DNA of 64,000 nucleotides, from NCBI RefSeq assembly GCF_019448255.1, contig NZ_CP080410.1, positions 2,232,001-2,296,000 on the forward strand. The letters run 5' to 3'. This document shows, in pieces, positions 39,487 through 47,689 of this stretch. The notes below the pieces were generated by a model. The model searched no databases and was not told the DNA's origin. It saw only the letters and a list, made by a program, of their open reading frames with translations. The position numbers and the translations under genes were made by a program. Source of the stretch: Qipengyuania flava. Its GTDB lineage: Bacteria > Pseudomonadota > Alphaproteobacteria > Sphingomonadales > Sphingomonadaceae. Within the stretch, counting starts at the first letter, position 1. Each line of letters starts with the position of its first letter.

Positions 39487-40695
39487 ATGAAACCGGATAC
39501 CGCCCCGCAGGCCCTTCTCGACGCCATCGACGCCGACGCGATGCTGGCCGAAGTGCAGGACTGGGCGGCGATCAACACCGGCACCGCCAACATCGATGGC
39601 CTCAAGCGCATGGCGGGCGTTCTCGCCGATGCCTTCAGCGCGCTGCCGGGCGAGGTCGAGCTGGTCGACCCGGCCGAAGTCACCGCGATTTCGAGCGAGG
39701 GCCGCGAGTTCGAAAAGCCCCACGGCCAGCACATGGTGCTGCGCGTGCGGCCCGAGGCGGAGCGGCGGTTCGTGCTGACCGGCCACATGGACACGGTCTT
39801 CCCCGTCGACCACCCGTTCCAGGAAACGGTCTGGCTGGACGACGAGACCATCAACGGTCCCGGCACCGCCGACATGAAAGGCGGGCTCGACGTGATCCTG
39901 CACGCGCTCAAGACCTTCGAGGCGATCGAAGGTTCGAACCGCGTCGGCTACGACGTCATGATCAATTCCGACGAGGAAACCGGCAGCCTTGCCAGCCGCG
40001 GCCTCATCGAGGAACTGGCGCGCGGGAAATACGCCGCGCTGACCTACGAACCCAGCGCCCTGCCCGATGGCACGCTCGCCCATGCGCGCGGCGGCACGGG
40101 AAATTACTCGATCACCTTCACTGGCAAGTCCGCCCACGCGGGCCGCAACCCGCACGATGGACGCAACGCCATCGTTGCCGCCTCCGACCTCGTGCTGCGG
40201 ATCAAGGCGCTCGAGGCCGAGGACATCACGGTCAACCCGGCCAAGATCGAAGGCGGCAGCGCGAACAACGTGGTGCCCGACCTTGCCGTGCTGCGCTTCA
40301 ACATCCGCCCTAAATCGACCGAGGCGATGCACCGCTTCGACAGCGATCTCAACGCTTTGCTGCGCACAATCGAGGCAGAACACGAAGTCGGCGTGCACCG
40401 CCACGGCGGCGTGACCCGCCCGCCCAAGCCGGTCGATGAAAAGGCCCAGCGCTTGTTCAACCTCGTCAAGGAATGCGGCGCAGCATTGGGTCAGCCGATC
40501 GGCTGGAAATCGACCGGCGGCGTGTGCGACGGCAACAATATCGCCGCGACCGGCGTGCCCGTGGTCGACACCATGGGCGTGCGCGGAGGGGCAATTCACA
40601 GCCCCGATGAATTCATGATCGTGCCGTCCCTGCGCGAACGCGCGGCGCTCTCGGCGCTGGTCCTCACCAAGCTTTCCAACGGAGACCCTTTGTGA
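39487..40695 (+). CDS. M20-family zinc hydrolase (carboxypeptidase G2-like) in an arginine operon
   Basis: 402 residues. Metal ligands are in TGHMDTVFP and GTADMKGGLD, the catalytic Glu pair is in NSDEETGS, and the C-terminal His is in GGAIHSPDEF; the dimerisation domain lies between (GKSAHAGRNPHDGRNAI). The closest type is CPG2, which removes glutamate from N-acyl-glutamates. The stop overlaps the start of astA. That linkage suggests a role in the succinylarginine pathway, perhaps cleaving N-succinylglutamate in place of AstE. This is inference. Confidence 0.85.
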   Translation: MKPDTAPQALLDAIDADAMLAEVQDWAAINTGTANIDGLKRMAGVLADAFSALPGEVELVDPAEVTAISSEGREFEKPHGQHMVLRVRPEAERRFVLTGHMDTVFPVDHPFQETVWLDDETINGPGTADMKGGLDVILHALKTFEAIEGSNRVGYDVMINSDEETGSLASRGLIEELARGKYAALTYEPSALPDGTLAHARGGTGNYSITFTGKSAHAGRNPHDGRNAIVAASDLVLRIKALEAEDITVNPAKIEGGSANNVVPDLAVLRFNIRPKSTEAMHRFDSDLNALLRTIEAEHEVGVHRHGGVTRPPKPVDEKAQRLFNLVKECGAALGQPIGWKSTGGVCDGNNIAATGVPVVDTMGVRGGAIHSPDEFMIVPSLRERAALSALVLTKLSNGDPL

Positions 40696-41708
40696 CCTTC
40701 CGTCTGCGCGCTGCGCATATTTCCGATCTTGAACACCTTTACGAGATGGCCAAGCTGACCGGTGGCGGTTTCACCAACCTGCCCGCCGACCGCGCTGCGC
40801 TGACCAAGAAGCTGGAGCGTGCGGACGAAGCCTTTTCGCGCACCGACGATACGTTGGGCGACGACATTTTCACGCTGGTTCTCGAGAACACCGAGACCGG
40901 CCAGGTTCGCGGCACCTGCCAGCTGTTCAGCCAGGTCGGCCAGCAGTGGCCGTTCTATTCCTACCGGCTCACCACGCTGACCCAGCACAGCCAGGAGCTC
41001 GACCGCACGGTGCGCGCAGAGCTGCTGAGCCTCGTGACCGATCTCGAAGGCTCGTCGGAGGTCGGCGGGCTGTTCCTGCATCCGGGCGAGCGCGCCGGCG
41101 GGCTGGGTCTGCTGCTGGCGCGCAGCCGCTACCTGTTCATCGCGATGCACCGCCACCGCTTTGCCGACCGAATATTGGCCGAGCTGCGCGGCGTGATCGA
41201 CGACCGCGGCGGATCGCCCTTCTGGGACGGGGTCGCCGGCCGGTTCTTCGGCATGACCTTCCAGGACGCGGACTATTTCAACGCCATCAATGGCAACCAG
41301 TTCATCGCCGACCTGATGCCCAAGCACCCGGTCTATGTCGCCATGCTGGACGACGAAGCCAAGAAGGTGATCGGCGTACCCCACCCCACCGGCCGCGCCG
41401 CCATGCGCATGCTGGAAAACGAAGGCTTCGCGGCAGAAGGCTATGTCGACATTTTCGATGGCGGCCCGACCATGACCGCACGCACCGACAATGTGAAAAG
41501 CATTGCCGCCTCGACCCCGGGACGGGTGTCGGCCACCGATCTCGATATCGGAGAGCGCGCTCTGGTCGCCACGGGCACGCTCGGAAGTTTCCGCAGCGCC
41601 TACGGCATGCGCGAGATGGGAGAAGACGGCACGATCGCGATCGATGGGGTCTGTGCAGAAGCGCTTGGCGTGGGCGTCGGCGACGAAGTGTGGAGCGTGG
41701 CGCGATGA
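40692..41708 (+). CDS. astA: Arginine N-succinyltransferase
   Basis: 338 residues. It transfers succinyl from succinyl-CoA to the alpha-amino group of arginine, the first step of the AST catabolic pathway. Family blocks include LTGGGFTNLPADRA, EVGGLFLHPGERAGGLGLLLARSRYLF, GVAGRFFGMTFQDADYFN and HPTGRAAMRMLENEGF. The GTG start overlaps the preceding TGA (GTGA), and the stop overlaps the astB start (ATGA): a tightly coupled trio. Confidence 0.95.
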   Translation: MTFRLRAAHISDLEHLYEMAKLTGGGFTNLPADRAALTKKLERADEAFSRTDDTLGDDIFTLVLENTETGQVRGTCQLFSQVGQQWPFYSYRLTTLTQHSQELDRTVRAELLSLVTDLEGSSEVGGLFLHPGERAGGLGLLLARSRYLFIAMHRHRFADRILAELRGVIDDRGGSPFWDGVAGRFFGMTFQDADYFNAINGNQFIADLMPKHPVYVAMLDDEAKKVIGVPHPTGRAAMRMLENEGFAAEGYVDIFDGGPTMTARTDNVKSIAASTPGRVSATDLDIGERALVATGTLGSFRSAYGMREMGEDGTIAIDGVCAEALGVGVGDEVWSVAR

Positions 41709-42958
41709 GCAAGCTGGTCGAGATCAATTTCGACGGGATCGTCGGTCCTTCGCACAATTACGCGGGCCTAAGCCTCGGCAATATCGCCAGCGCGAGCCAC
41801 AAGGGCGATGCCTCCTTTCCGCGCGCCGCGGCGCTGCAGGGCATCGCGAAGATGCGCGGCAATATGGAGCGCGGGCTGGCGCAGGGTTTCCTGCTCCCGC
41901 TTCCCCGCCCCAACGGTTCCCTGCTGCACGATCTTGCAGTGGGCCCCGATACCGACCGCGCGTTGCTGGCCGCGGCGTGGTCGGCCAGCTCGATGTGGAC
42001 CGCCAACGCCGCCACGGTCAGCCCCGCCCCTGACACGGCCGACGGGCGCTGCCACCTGACGCCCGCCAACCTCGTCACCATGCTCCACCGCGGGCAGGAA
42101 TGGCGTGATACGCAGGCGCAGCTCAAGATCGCCTTCGGGGACGAGCGCCACTTCGCCGTCCACGACGCGGTCCCGCCGAGTTTCGGCGACGAAGGCGCAG
42201 CCAACCACATGCGCTTTTGCGAGGGCCACGGATCGGCCGGCGTCGAGGTCTTCGTCTACGGCCGGCCCGGCGGGCAGTTTCCCGCTCGACAACACGAGCA
42301 GGCCAGCCGCGCCGTTGCCCGCCTTCACGGTCTCGATCCCGACCGCTGCGTGTTCATCGAGCAGAACCCGGCGGCAATCGAGGCCGGCGCCTTCCATAAC
42401 GACGTGGTCGCCGTGGCGAACGAGACCGTGCTGTTCACGCACGAACGCGCCTTTGCGGACCAGAAAGACGCCTACGAAGCCATCCGCGCGGCCTTCCCGT
42501 CGCTGCATGTGGTCGAGGTGCCTGAAAGCGCCGTGACCCTCGAAGAGGCGATCAAGACCTACCTTTTCAACGCCCAGCTCCTCACCCTGCCCACCGGCGA
42601 AATGGCGCTGGTGGTTCCGGGCGAATGCCAGGAAAGCGCGAGCGTGTGGGCCTGGTGCGAACACATGCTCGCCACCAACGGCCCGATCCGCCAGGTCATT
42701 CCCGTGGATGTGCGCCAGTCGATGGCGAACGGCGGCGGCCCGGCCTGCCTGCGCCTGCGGGTGGTGGCGGACCCTGCGACGGTCGATGCGCGCTTCCTCC
42801 TCGACGAAGCCAAGGCGCAGCGAATCGAATCGGTCATCGCCGAGATGTGGCCCGAGCGGATCGAGCCTGCCGATATCGGCACCGACGGCTTGGCGGTGAG
42901 GGTCATCGAAGCGCGCGAAGCGCTGCTTTCCGTCCTATCCTTGGACGAACTCGCCTGA
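41705..42958 (+). CDS. astB: N-succinylarginine dihydrolase
   Basis: 417 residues. It hydrolyses succinylarginine to succinylornithine, CO2 and two ammonia. FDGIVGPSHNYAGLSLGN opens the family; the catalytic His is in FHNDVVAVANE and the catalytic Cys in MANGGGPACLRLRV. The remaining genes astC, astD and astE are not in this window. Confidence 0.96.
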   Translation: MSKLVEINFDGIVGPSHNYAGLSLGNIASASHKGDASFPRAAALQGIAKMRGNMERGLAQGFLLPLPRPNGSLLHDLAVGPDTDRALLAAAWSASSMWTANAATVSPAPDTADGRCHLTPANLVTMLHRGQEWRDTQAQLKIAFGDERHFAVHDAVPPSFGDEGAANHMRFCEGHGSAGVEVFVYGRPGGQFPARQHEQASRAVARLHGLDPDRCVFIEQNPAAIEAGAFHNDVVAVANETVLFTHERAFADQKDAYEAIRAAFPSLHVVEVPESAVTLEEAIKTYLFNAQLLTLPTGEMALVVPGECQESASVWAWCEHMLATNGPIRQVIPVDVRQSMANGGGPACLRLRVVADPATVDARFLLDEAKAQRIESVIAEMWPERIEPADIGTDGLAVRVIEAREALLSVLSLDELA

Positions 42959-43053
42959 TCTCCCCAGCCCAAGGTTAACGTGCTGGACCGCCGTGTCGGG
43001 CGCTCTTACACTGGCCTCGTCATTAACCATCGAAACTCGCAGGTTTCCGTCAC

Positions 43054-43069
43054 TGGCACGGGAATTGCA
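43054..43069 (+). promoter_or_regulatory. Sigma-54 promoter, exact consensus
   Basis: TGGCACGGGAATTGCA fits TGGCAC-N5-TTGCW exactly, with GG and GC ten bases apart. It lies in the 146-base gap after astB. A start near 43080 would leave about 25 bases before the GTG at 43105. Three GGTTAA/TTAACC elements surround it (42973, 43023, 43078). Confidence 0.8.
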
Positions 43070-43104
43070 GTTTCACCGGTTAACTATTGGAGGCCAAGGC
43101 AAAC

Positions 43105-43356
43105 GTGCTCGGCAAGGTAAAACGGCTGTTCGTGATCAAGACGCGCTTCGAGGCGTATCTGATCATCTTCGCCCTTGCCTTGGGTGCGATGACGCGCGGC
43201 GCCCACTACACTCTCGAGTTTCCGGGGCTTGGCGGATACCTGCTGTTCGCGGCAACGGCCGGCGCGGTCTTCCTTGGCGGGGCGAAGATCCTCGACGCGC
43301 TGCGCTACGAGCGCGAGGCGAAGGCCGCTGCCGAAGGCGATTCGGTCGCCGAGTAA
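43105..43356 (+). CDS. Small two-span membrane protein under a sigma-54 promoter
   Basis: 83 residues from a GTG start with GGAGG 11 bases upstream. A TTG at 43087 is in frame but lies on top of that ribosome site. Basic N-terminus (LGKVKRLFVIKTRFEAY), two hydrophobic segments (LIIFALALGAMT and YLLFAATAGAVFLGGA), and a charged C-terminal tail (DALRYEREAKAAAEGDS). I do not recognise the family. The GNAT gene starts 6 bases later. Confidence 0.75.
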   Translation: MLGKVKRLFVIKTRFEAYLIIFALALGAMTRGAHYTLEFPGLGGYLLFAATAGAVFLGGAKILDALRYEREAKAAAEGDSVAE

Positions 43357-43362
43357 GACGGC

Positions 43363-43839
43363 TTGGCCGTTTCCTCGCCTTCATCGCCAATCCTGCGCCC
43401 GCTGGAGTTGCGCGACCTCGCCGAAGCAACCGAGCTGTGCCTGCGTTCGAAAGCCTATTGGGGCTATGACGCCGAGTTCATGGCGCGCTGCGAGGCAGAG
43501 CTTTCCCTGACTCCCGACGATGCCGGCAAGGGGAGTGCCATGGTCGCCGATCGCGGCGCACTCGTCGGCGTTGTGCAGGTCGAGCGGGACACGGGCCGCT
43601 CCTGTTCTCTCGAAAAGCTCTTCGTCGATCCGGACAGCATGGGGACCGGCCTTGGCCGGCACTTGTTCGCCTGGGCCGTCTCGAGGGCGCGCGCCCTCGG
43701 CGCTCGGGAAATGGTGGTCGAGGCGGATCCCGGGGCCGTGCCCTTCTACCTCAGGATGGGCTGCAAGGAGGCGGGCAGCGTTCCGTCCGGATCGATCCCG
43801 GGCCGGTCGCTGCCACGCCTCGTCTATTCGCTTGGCTAG
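43363..43839 (+). CDS. GNAT-family acetyltransferase
   Basis: 158 residues from a TTG start 6 bases after the membrane protein gene. The acetyl-CoA motif is LEKLFVDPDSMGTGLGRHLFAWAV, followed by AREMVVEADPGAVPFYLRMG. The N-terminus (LRPLELRDLAEATELCLRSK) is normal. The substrate is unknown. It is likely co-transcribed with the sigma-54-driven gene. Confidence 0.8.
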   Translation: MAVSSPSSPILRPLELRDLAEATELCLRSKAYWGYDAEFMARCEAELSLTPDDAGKGSAMVADRGALVGVVQVERDTGRSCSLEKLFVDPDSMGTGLGRHLFAWAVSRARALGAREMVVEADPGAVPFYLRMGCKEAGSVPSGSIPGRSLPRLVYSLG

Positions 43840-43842
43840 CGC

Positions 43843-44322
43843 CTAGCCCGCGGTCCGGTACTGTCCGGCGGTGATGAACTCGCCGAAGGTTTCGCACCAC
43901 ACGACAACGGTGGTGAATTCCTCGATATCGACACCGGCCGGCACGTCGAGCGCGAAGCCGTCGTAGCTTTTCACATCGCCGATGCGCACCGCCTCGTCGC
44001 GGATCGCCTCGAACTCGGCTTCGTCCTCGACGAAGCTGCGCGTGAGATAGACCTTGTAATCCGGGCCCGGCGCCAGCTCGCCGATGTGGGAGATGGTCTC
44101 GGGACTGACGCTGATCGTCCCTTCGCCCCAGTGCAGGCCGTCGCTGCCGCGCAAGTCGCGGGTCAGCTCGGCGCTGTAGGAGGCGCTTTCGGCGGCCTGT
44201 TCGAGTACGGCGGCTTCCGGCGCGTCTTCGGCGGTCAGGATAGGCAGGAAGTAGACGCCAAGGCCAAAGCCGAGGCCAAGCGCAGCGATATGGGTCGCGG
44301 CGAGGATCAGGATGCGTTTCAC
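43843..44322 (-). CDS. DM13-domain exported protein
   Basis: 159 residues. An N-terminal membrane segment (ILILAATHIAALGLGFGLGVYF) precedes a DM13 domain of about 100 residues: GEGTISVSPETI, PGPDYKVYLTRSFV, SYDGFALDVPAGVDIEEFTTVVVWCETFGEFITAGQY. DM13 domains are proposed to take part in extracytoplasmic redox, with a conserved Cys; here VVWCETF fits. Convergent with the GNAT gene, 3 bases apart. Confidence 0.8.
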   Translation of the reverse strand: MKRILILAATHIAALGLGFGLGVYFLPILTAEDAPEAAVLEQAAESASYSAELTRDLRGSDGLHWGEGTISVSPETISHIGELAPGPDYKVYLTRSFVEDEAEFEAIRDEAVRIGDVKSYDGFALDVPAGVDIEEFTTVVVWCETFGEFITAGQYRTAG

Positions 44323-44402
44323 GGGGTGTCTCCCTCAAAGCGTATAGCGTTTGGCCCGGCATTCGCCTGCAAGGTCCATACGGTTACAGCATAGGGGGGG
44401 AG

Positions 44403-44735
44403 AGAAGGTGGGGGTTTCTGTTGCTAGCTACCCCCGGAGCCCCGGAATCCGCTTCTGTTGCCCGGTGGGTCCAACCGCGCTTTAGCTTTGTAAGATCAGG
44501 CCGTTAGGCCGTCAGATTACGCAGCGAGAGCGAGTGCTTCATTGTCATTGGCACTTGTGTGTTTTGAACAGTTTTACGGGGTACTCAGCCCGGGCGAAAA
44601 CACTGTCTTTCAGCACACGTCGATCCTAGTTCGGCCCCGTCAAAAACCGCGCAAATTCCGCGGGTTATGGTGGAGCCGCCGGGTACTGCCCCCGGGTCCG
44701 TTGTACCTATTACACAGCGCAGTTTATCGCCATAT
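44403..44735 (-). ncRNA. ssrA: Circularly permuted two-piece tmRNA
   Basis: On the minus strand the acceptor piece comes first: a T-arm (CCGGG GGCAGTA CCCGG) then CGGCTCCACCA, whose CCA ends at 44668. A 29-base spacer follows, then the coding piece beginning GGGGCCGAACTAGGATCGAC at 44638. GGGGCCG pairs with CGGCTCC to form the tRNA acceptor stem. The tag reads A-N-D-N-E-A-L-A-L-A-A-stop at 44552-44517. This rescues stalled ribosomes. The outer ends are approximate. Confidence 0.95.
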
Positions 44736-44740
44736 CCCGC

Positions 44741-44773
44741 AAAAACGGGCAGGCCCCATATAGAGCCTGCCCG
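44741..44773 (-). terminator. Terminator between mscL and tmRNA
   Basis: On the minus strand CGGGCAGGC and GCCTGCCCG form a 9-bp stem with a loop of about ten bases, followed by five T residues. It would stop transcription coming from mscL before the tmRNA gene. Confidence 0.85.
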
Positions 44774-44820
44774 ATTAATGTGAAGTGAGCGTGAGTTTTG
44801 TTTGGTGCGGCCGGGACATC

Positions 44821-44945
44821 CGTCCCGACCTTGCGGCGGCACCGGCCCACTCCCCCGCCCGGCCGCCCATAGAATACCGTGCCGTGGGTGGCCGGGCGGG
44901 GGAGCGGGACGGAACAGCCGCAAGGAAAGCGCGAATGCGCTTTCC
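44821..44945. repeat. Nested inverted repeats after mscL
   Basis: 44850-44869 and 44885-44904 are 20-base arms (one G-T pair) around a 15-base loop. CGTCCCG at 44821 pairs with CGGGACG at 44905, and TTGCGGC at 44831 with GCCGCAA at 44917; these two cross, so they are alternatives or a pseudoknot. A separate perfect hairpin, GGAAAGCGC-gaat-GCGCTTTCC, is at 44924-44945. No T tract follows any of them. The rest of the mscL-tmRNA gap holds no reading frame. Confidence 0.85.
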
Positions 44946-44962
44946 GTACGCAACCAAGCCCT

Positions 44963-45397
44963 TTACTTCTTCAGCGCGTCGCGGATCTCGGTCAGCAGCT
45001 CGACTTCCGTCGGACCGACCGGTGCCGGTGCTGCTTCTTCCTCTGTCTTCACTTCTTCCATCACCTTCTTGGCGTAGCGCACCAGCAGGAAGATGATGAA
45101 GGCGAGGATCAGGAAGTTGATGATGGCCGTGATGAAGCTGCCGTAGCCGATCATGGCAGCGCCCGCTTCCTTGAGCGCGGCGTAATCGTCCATCGCGCCC
45201 TCATAGCCTTCAGGCACGCTCAGCAGCACGAAATAGCGGCTGAAGTCCGCGCCGCCGAAAATCGCGCCGACCACCGGCATGATAATCTCGTCGGTGAGCG
45301 ACTTGACGATGGTGGCAAAGGCGCCGCCGATAATCACGGCGACAGCCAGTTCCATCACGTTGCCCTTGGCGATGAATTCCTTGAAATCTTTCAGCAC
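44963..45397 (-). CDS. mscL: Large-conductance mechanosensitive channel
   Basis: 144 residues from a GTG start with AGGGGG six bases upstream; an ATG at 45418 is less well placed. [23 protein letters not shown] is the first transmembrane helix with its cytoplasmic helix, [19 protein letters not shown] the second, and [20 protein letters not shown] the C-terminal linker and bundle. It opens under membrane tension to relieve hypo-osmotic shock. Confidence 0.95.
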   Translation of the reverse strand: MLKDFKEFIAKGNVMELAVAVIIGGAFATIVKSLTDEIIMPVVGAIFGGADFSRYFVLLSVPEGYEGAMDDYAALKEAGAAMIGYGSFITAIINFLILAFIIFLLVRYAKKVMEEVKTEEEAAPAPVGPTEVELLTEIRDALKK

Positions 45398-45474
45398 GCG
45401 AAACCCCCTGTTTACCATTGTGTGCGGCGCATCTCCTGCCATGGCCGCATTCCCGTCACAAGCGCGTGTTAATC

Positions 45475-45502
45475 TTGAACCACGCGCAAGGTGTGCTATC
45501 TA
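45475..45502 (+). promoter_or_regulatory. Possible sigma-70 promoter for the lemA cluster
   Basis: TTGAAC and TATCTA are 16 bases apart, about 35 bases before the lemA ATG, in the divergent gap with mscL. Only a moderate match. Confidence 0.35.
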
Positions 45503-45535
45503 AGCAAGACACGCTCCCCAACTGAAGGACATTCC

Positions 45536-46159
45536 ATGACCCGTCTGGCTGCATTTCGCACCTCCATCGTCGCCGCTGCAGCGCTCATGCTGTCGGCTTG
45601 CGGCATCAACTCGGTGCCCGCGGCGGAAGAAACGGCCAAGGCCAAGTGGGCCGATGTGGAAGCCGCCTTCCAGGAACGCGCCAACCTCGTCCCCAATCTC
45701 GAACAGATCGTGATGAGCTCGGCCGAACAGGAGCGCGAAACGCTCGAATCTGTGATCCAGGCGCGCGCTTCGGCGACCCGCCCCGAGATCCAGCTCGATG
45801 GCGACGACCTGGGCGATGCCGACAAGATGGCGCAGTACCAGCAGGCCCAGAACACCTTTGGCGGCGCGCTGTCGCGCCTGATGGCCAATGTCGAAGCCTA
45901 TCCCGAGCTGCGCAGCCAGGAAAACTTCGGCCGTTTCATGACCCAGATCGAAGGGCAGGAGAACCGCATCCGCGTCGCCATTCGCGACTACAACGAAGCG
46001 GTGCGCCAGTATAACACCACGATCCGCACCTTCCCCGATACGATCGGCGCGAACATCATCCACGGCGCGGAACCGATGGTGCCCTACGAAGCCGTCACCC
46101 AGGGCGCGGAAGTCGCCCCGACGCTGGACATGCGCTCGGATAGCGACGCCGCGAACTGA
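45536..46159 (+). CDS. LemA family lipoprotein
   Basis: 207 residues. The signal TSIVAAAALMLSACGIN has the lipobox LSAC. The LemA helical core is visible: AKWADVEAAFQERANLVPNL, AYPELRSQENFGRFMTQIEG, ENRIRVAIRDYNEAVRQYN. Two TPM-domain genes follow closely, the usual LemA neighbourhood. Function of the family is unclear, with an envelope role likely. Confidence 0.92.
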   Translation: MTRLAAFRTSIVAAAALMLSACGINSVPAAEETAKAKWADVEAAFQERANLVPNLEQIVMSSAEQERETLESVIQARASATRPEIQLDGDDLGDADKMAQYQQAQNTFGGALSRLMANVEAYPELRSQENFGRFMTQIEGQENRIRVAIRDYNEAVRQYNTTIRTFPDTIGANIIHGAEPMVPYEAVTQGAEVAPTLDMRSDSDAAN

Positions 46160-46170
46160 GCGGCGCCATA

Positions 46171-47013
46171 ATGCGCGCACTTGCCCGAATACTCCTGCCG
46201 CTGGCGGCGGGGCTTGGCCTCCTCGGAGGCCTTGCCCTGCCCGCCGCCGCGCAGGACTTCCCCGAGCGCGGCACCGCGCCGGTCGTCGATGCAGCCAACA
46301 TCATCGACGATGCGACCGAGGCGGCGCTGACCGCCAAGCTCGACGCTTTTGAAGAAGCGAACCAGCGCCAGTTCGTGATCGCCACCGTGCCCGATTTGCA
46401 GGGCTACGACATCGCGGATTACGGCTACCGGCTGGGCCGCGAATGGGCGCTGGGCGATGCGGAGCGCAACGACGGGATCATCCTCCTTGTCGCCCCGAAC
46501 GAAAGGCTCATGCGGATCGAAGTCGGCTATGGCCTCGAAGCCGTGATCCCCGACGGGCTCGCCTTCGAGTATGTCGAAGGGATGAAGCCCTTTTTCCGCA
46601 ACGGCGATTTTTCGGGCGGGATTTCCTGGGGCGCCGACCAGATCATCACCCAGCTCGAACTGCCTCCCGAAGAGGCCGCGCGTGTGGCGCAGGAACGCAG
46701 CCAGGCGCGCGAGAGCGAAGGGGGCTTCCCCATCGGGGGGCTGATCTGGCTCGCCTTCATTTTCTTCTTTTTCATCCTGCCGATGATGCGCGGCGGGAAG
46801 CGCCGGCGCTTCCGCGGCAGCCGGGCCGGCCAGGCCGTGGGCGACATCATCCTGTGGGAAGTGGGCTCCGCCATCGTGCGCGGCGCGCTCTCCGATGGTG
46901 ACGACTGGGGCGGAGGTGGCGGCTGGGGCGGCGGAGGCGGCTTCGGCGGCGGTGGCGGCTTCTCCGGCGGAGGCGGCAGTTTCGGGGGCGGCGGCGCCTC
47001 CGGGGGGTGGTAA
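46171..47013 (+). CDS. TPM-domain exported protein with Gly-rich tail (YgcG-like)
   Basis: 280 residues. Signal peptide ending at LPAAAQ. The TPM domain (PVVDAANIIDDATEAALTAK, QFVIATVPDLQGYDI, DGIILLVAPNERLMRIEVGYG) is followed by one membrane helix (LIWLAFIFFFFILPMM), a basic stretch, and a C-terminal run of about 35 residues made mostly of Gly with Trp, Phe and Ser. The low-complexity tail is known for YgcG-type proteins. Stop and next ATG overlap by one base. Confidence 0.9.
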   Translation: MRALARILLPLAAGLGLLGGLALPAAAQDFPERGTAPVVDAANIIDDATEAALTAKLDAFEEANQRQFVIATVPDLQGYDIADYGYRLGREWALGDAERNDGIILLVAPNERLMRIEVGYGLEAVIPDGLAFEYVEGMKPFFRNGDFSGGISWGADQIITQLELPPEEAARVAQERSQARESEGGFPIGGLIWLAFIFFFFILPMMRGGKRRRFRGSRAGQAVGDIILWEVGSAIVRGALSDGDDWGGGGGWGGGGGFGGGGGFSGGGGSFGGGGASGGW

Positions 47014-47687
47014 TGGGATATCTATCGCAAGCCGATCACACGATTGTGTCCGACGCTGTCGCCAAGGCGGAACTCACCACCAGCGGCGAGATCGTCACCG
47101 TGCTGGCCGACCGCAGCGATGGCTATTCCGACATCGTGCTGGTCTGGGCCATCGCGCTCGGTTTTTCGGCGATGAGCCTCTTTGCGGTCCTTCCCCAGCC
47201 CTTCATGGACCTGTGGGATCGCCTGATTGGCGGCTGGGCGCACGAATGGAGCACGGGCGAACTCGCCAGCATGACCATTGCGCTCGGCCTCATCGCCTTT
47301 ACCGCGGGCTGGCTGCTGATCAGCTGGGATCCTGTGCGCTTTGCCCTTACCCCGGGCCCGGTGAAAACCTCGCGTGTACACTCCCGCGCCATCAAGCATT
47401 TCAAGGTCGGCGCGGAACGCCGCACGCACGGCCGCACCGGCGTGCTGCTCTACCTCTCGATGCGCGAACATCGCGCCGAAATCGTCGCAGACCAGCCGAT
47501 TGCCGAAATCGTCCCGGCCGAAGTCTGGGGAGAGGCGATGGCCGACATGCTGGCCGAGATCAAACAGGGCCGCATTGCCGAAGGGCTGGCGGCCGGCGTG
47601 CGCGATGTGGGCGCGGTCCTTTCCGAGCATTTCCCGCGCGGCGAGGACGACGAAAACGAACTTCCCGACCGCCTGATCGAAGTCTGA
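47013..47687 (+). CDS. TPM-domain membrane protein
   Basis: 224 residues, starting on the last base of the upstream stop. It begins directly with a TPM-like part (YLSQADHTIVSDAVAKAEL, SGEIVTVLADRSDGYSDIVL) that is interrupted by two hydrophobic segments (near FAVLPQPF and IALGLIAFTAGWLLI) before RRTHGRTGVLLYLSMREHRAEIVAD. Probably a partner of the upstream YgcG-like protein. Confidence 0.85.
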   Translation: MGYLSQADHTIVSDAVAKAELTTSGEIVTVLADRSDGYSDIVLVWAIALGFSAMSLFAVLPQPFMDLWDRLIGGWAHEWSTGELASMTIALGLIAFTAGWLLISWDPVRFALTPGPVKTSRVHSRAIKHFKVGAERRTHGRTGVLLYLSMREHRAEIVADQPIAEIVPAEVWGEAMADMLAEIKQGRIAEGLAAGVRDVGAVLSEHFPRGEDDENELPDRLIEV

Positions 47688-47689
47688 GA

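Noticed and set aside
37281-40313. 1010-codon open frame on the plus strand opposite glcB
   Set aside because: It is antisense to malate synthase G and then runs out of frame into the M20 gene. No domain signal is visible.
44351-44368. Sigma-54-like sequence on the plus strand (TGGCCCGGCATTCGCC)
   Set aside because: The spacing is right but the -12 half is poor and no plus-strand gene follows; the tmRNA is on the other strand.
44542-44763. Short plus-strand open frame across the tmRNA
   Set aside because: It covers the antisense of tmRNA structural elements, and there is no ribosome site.
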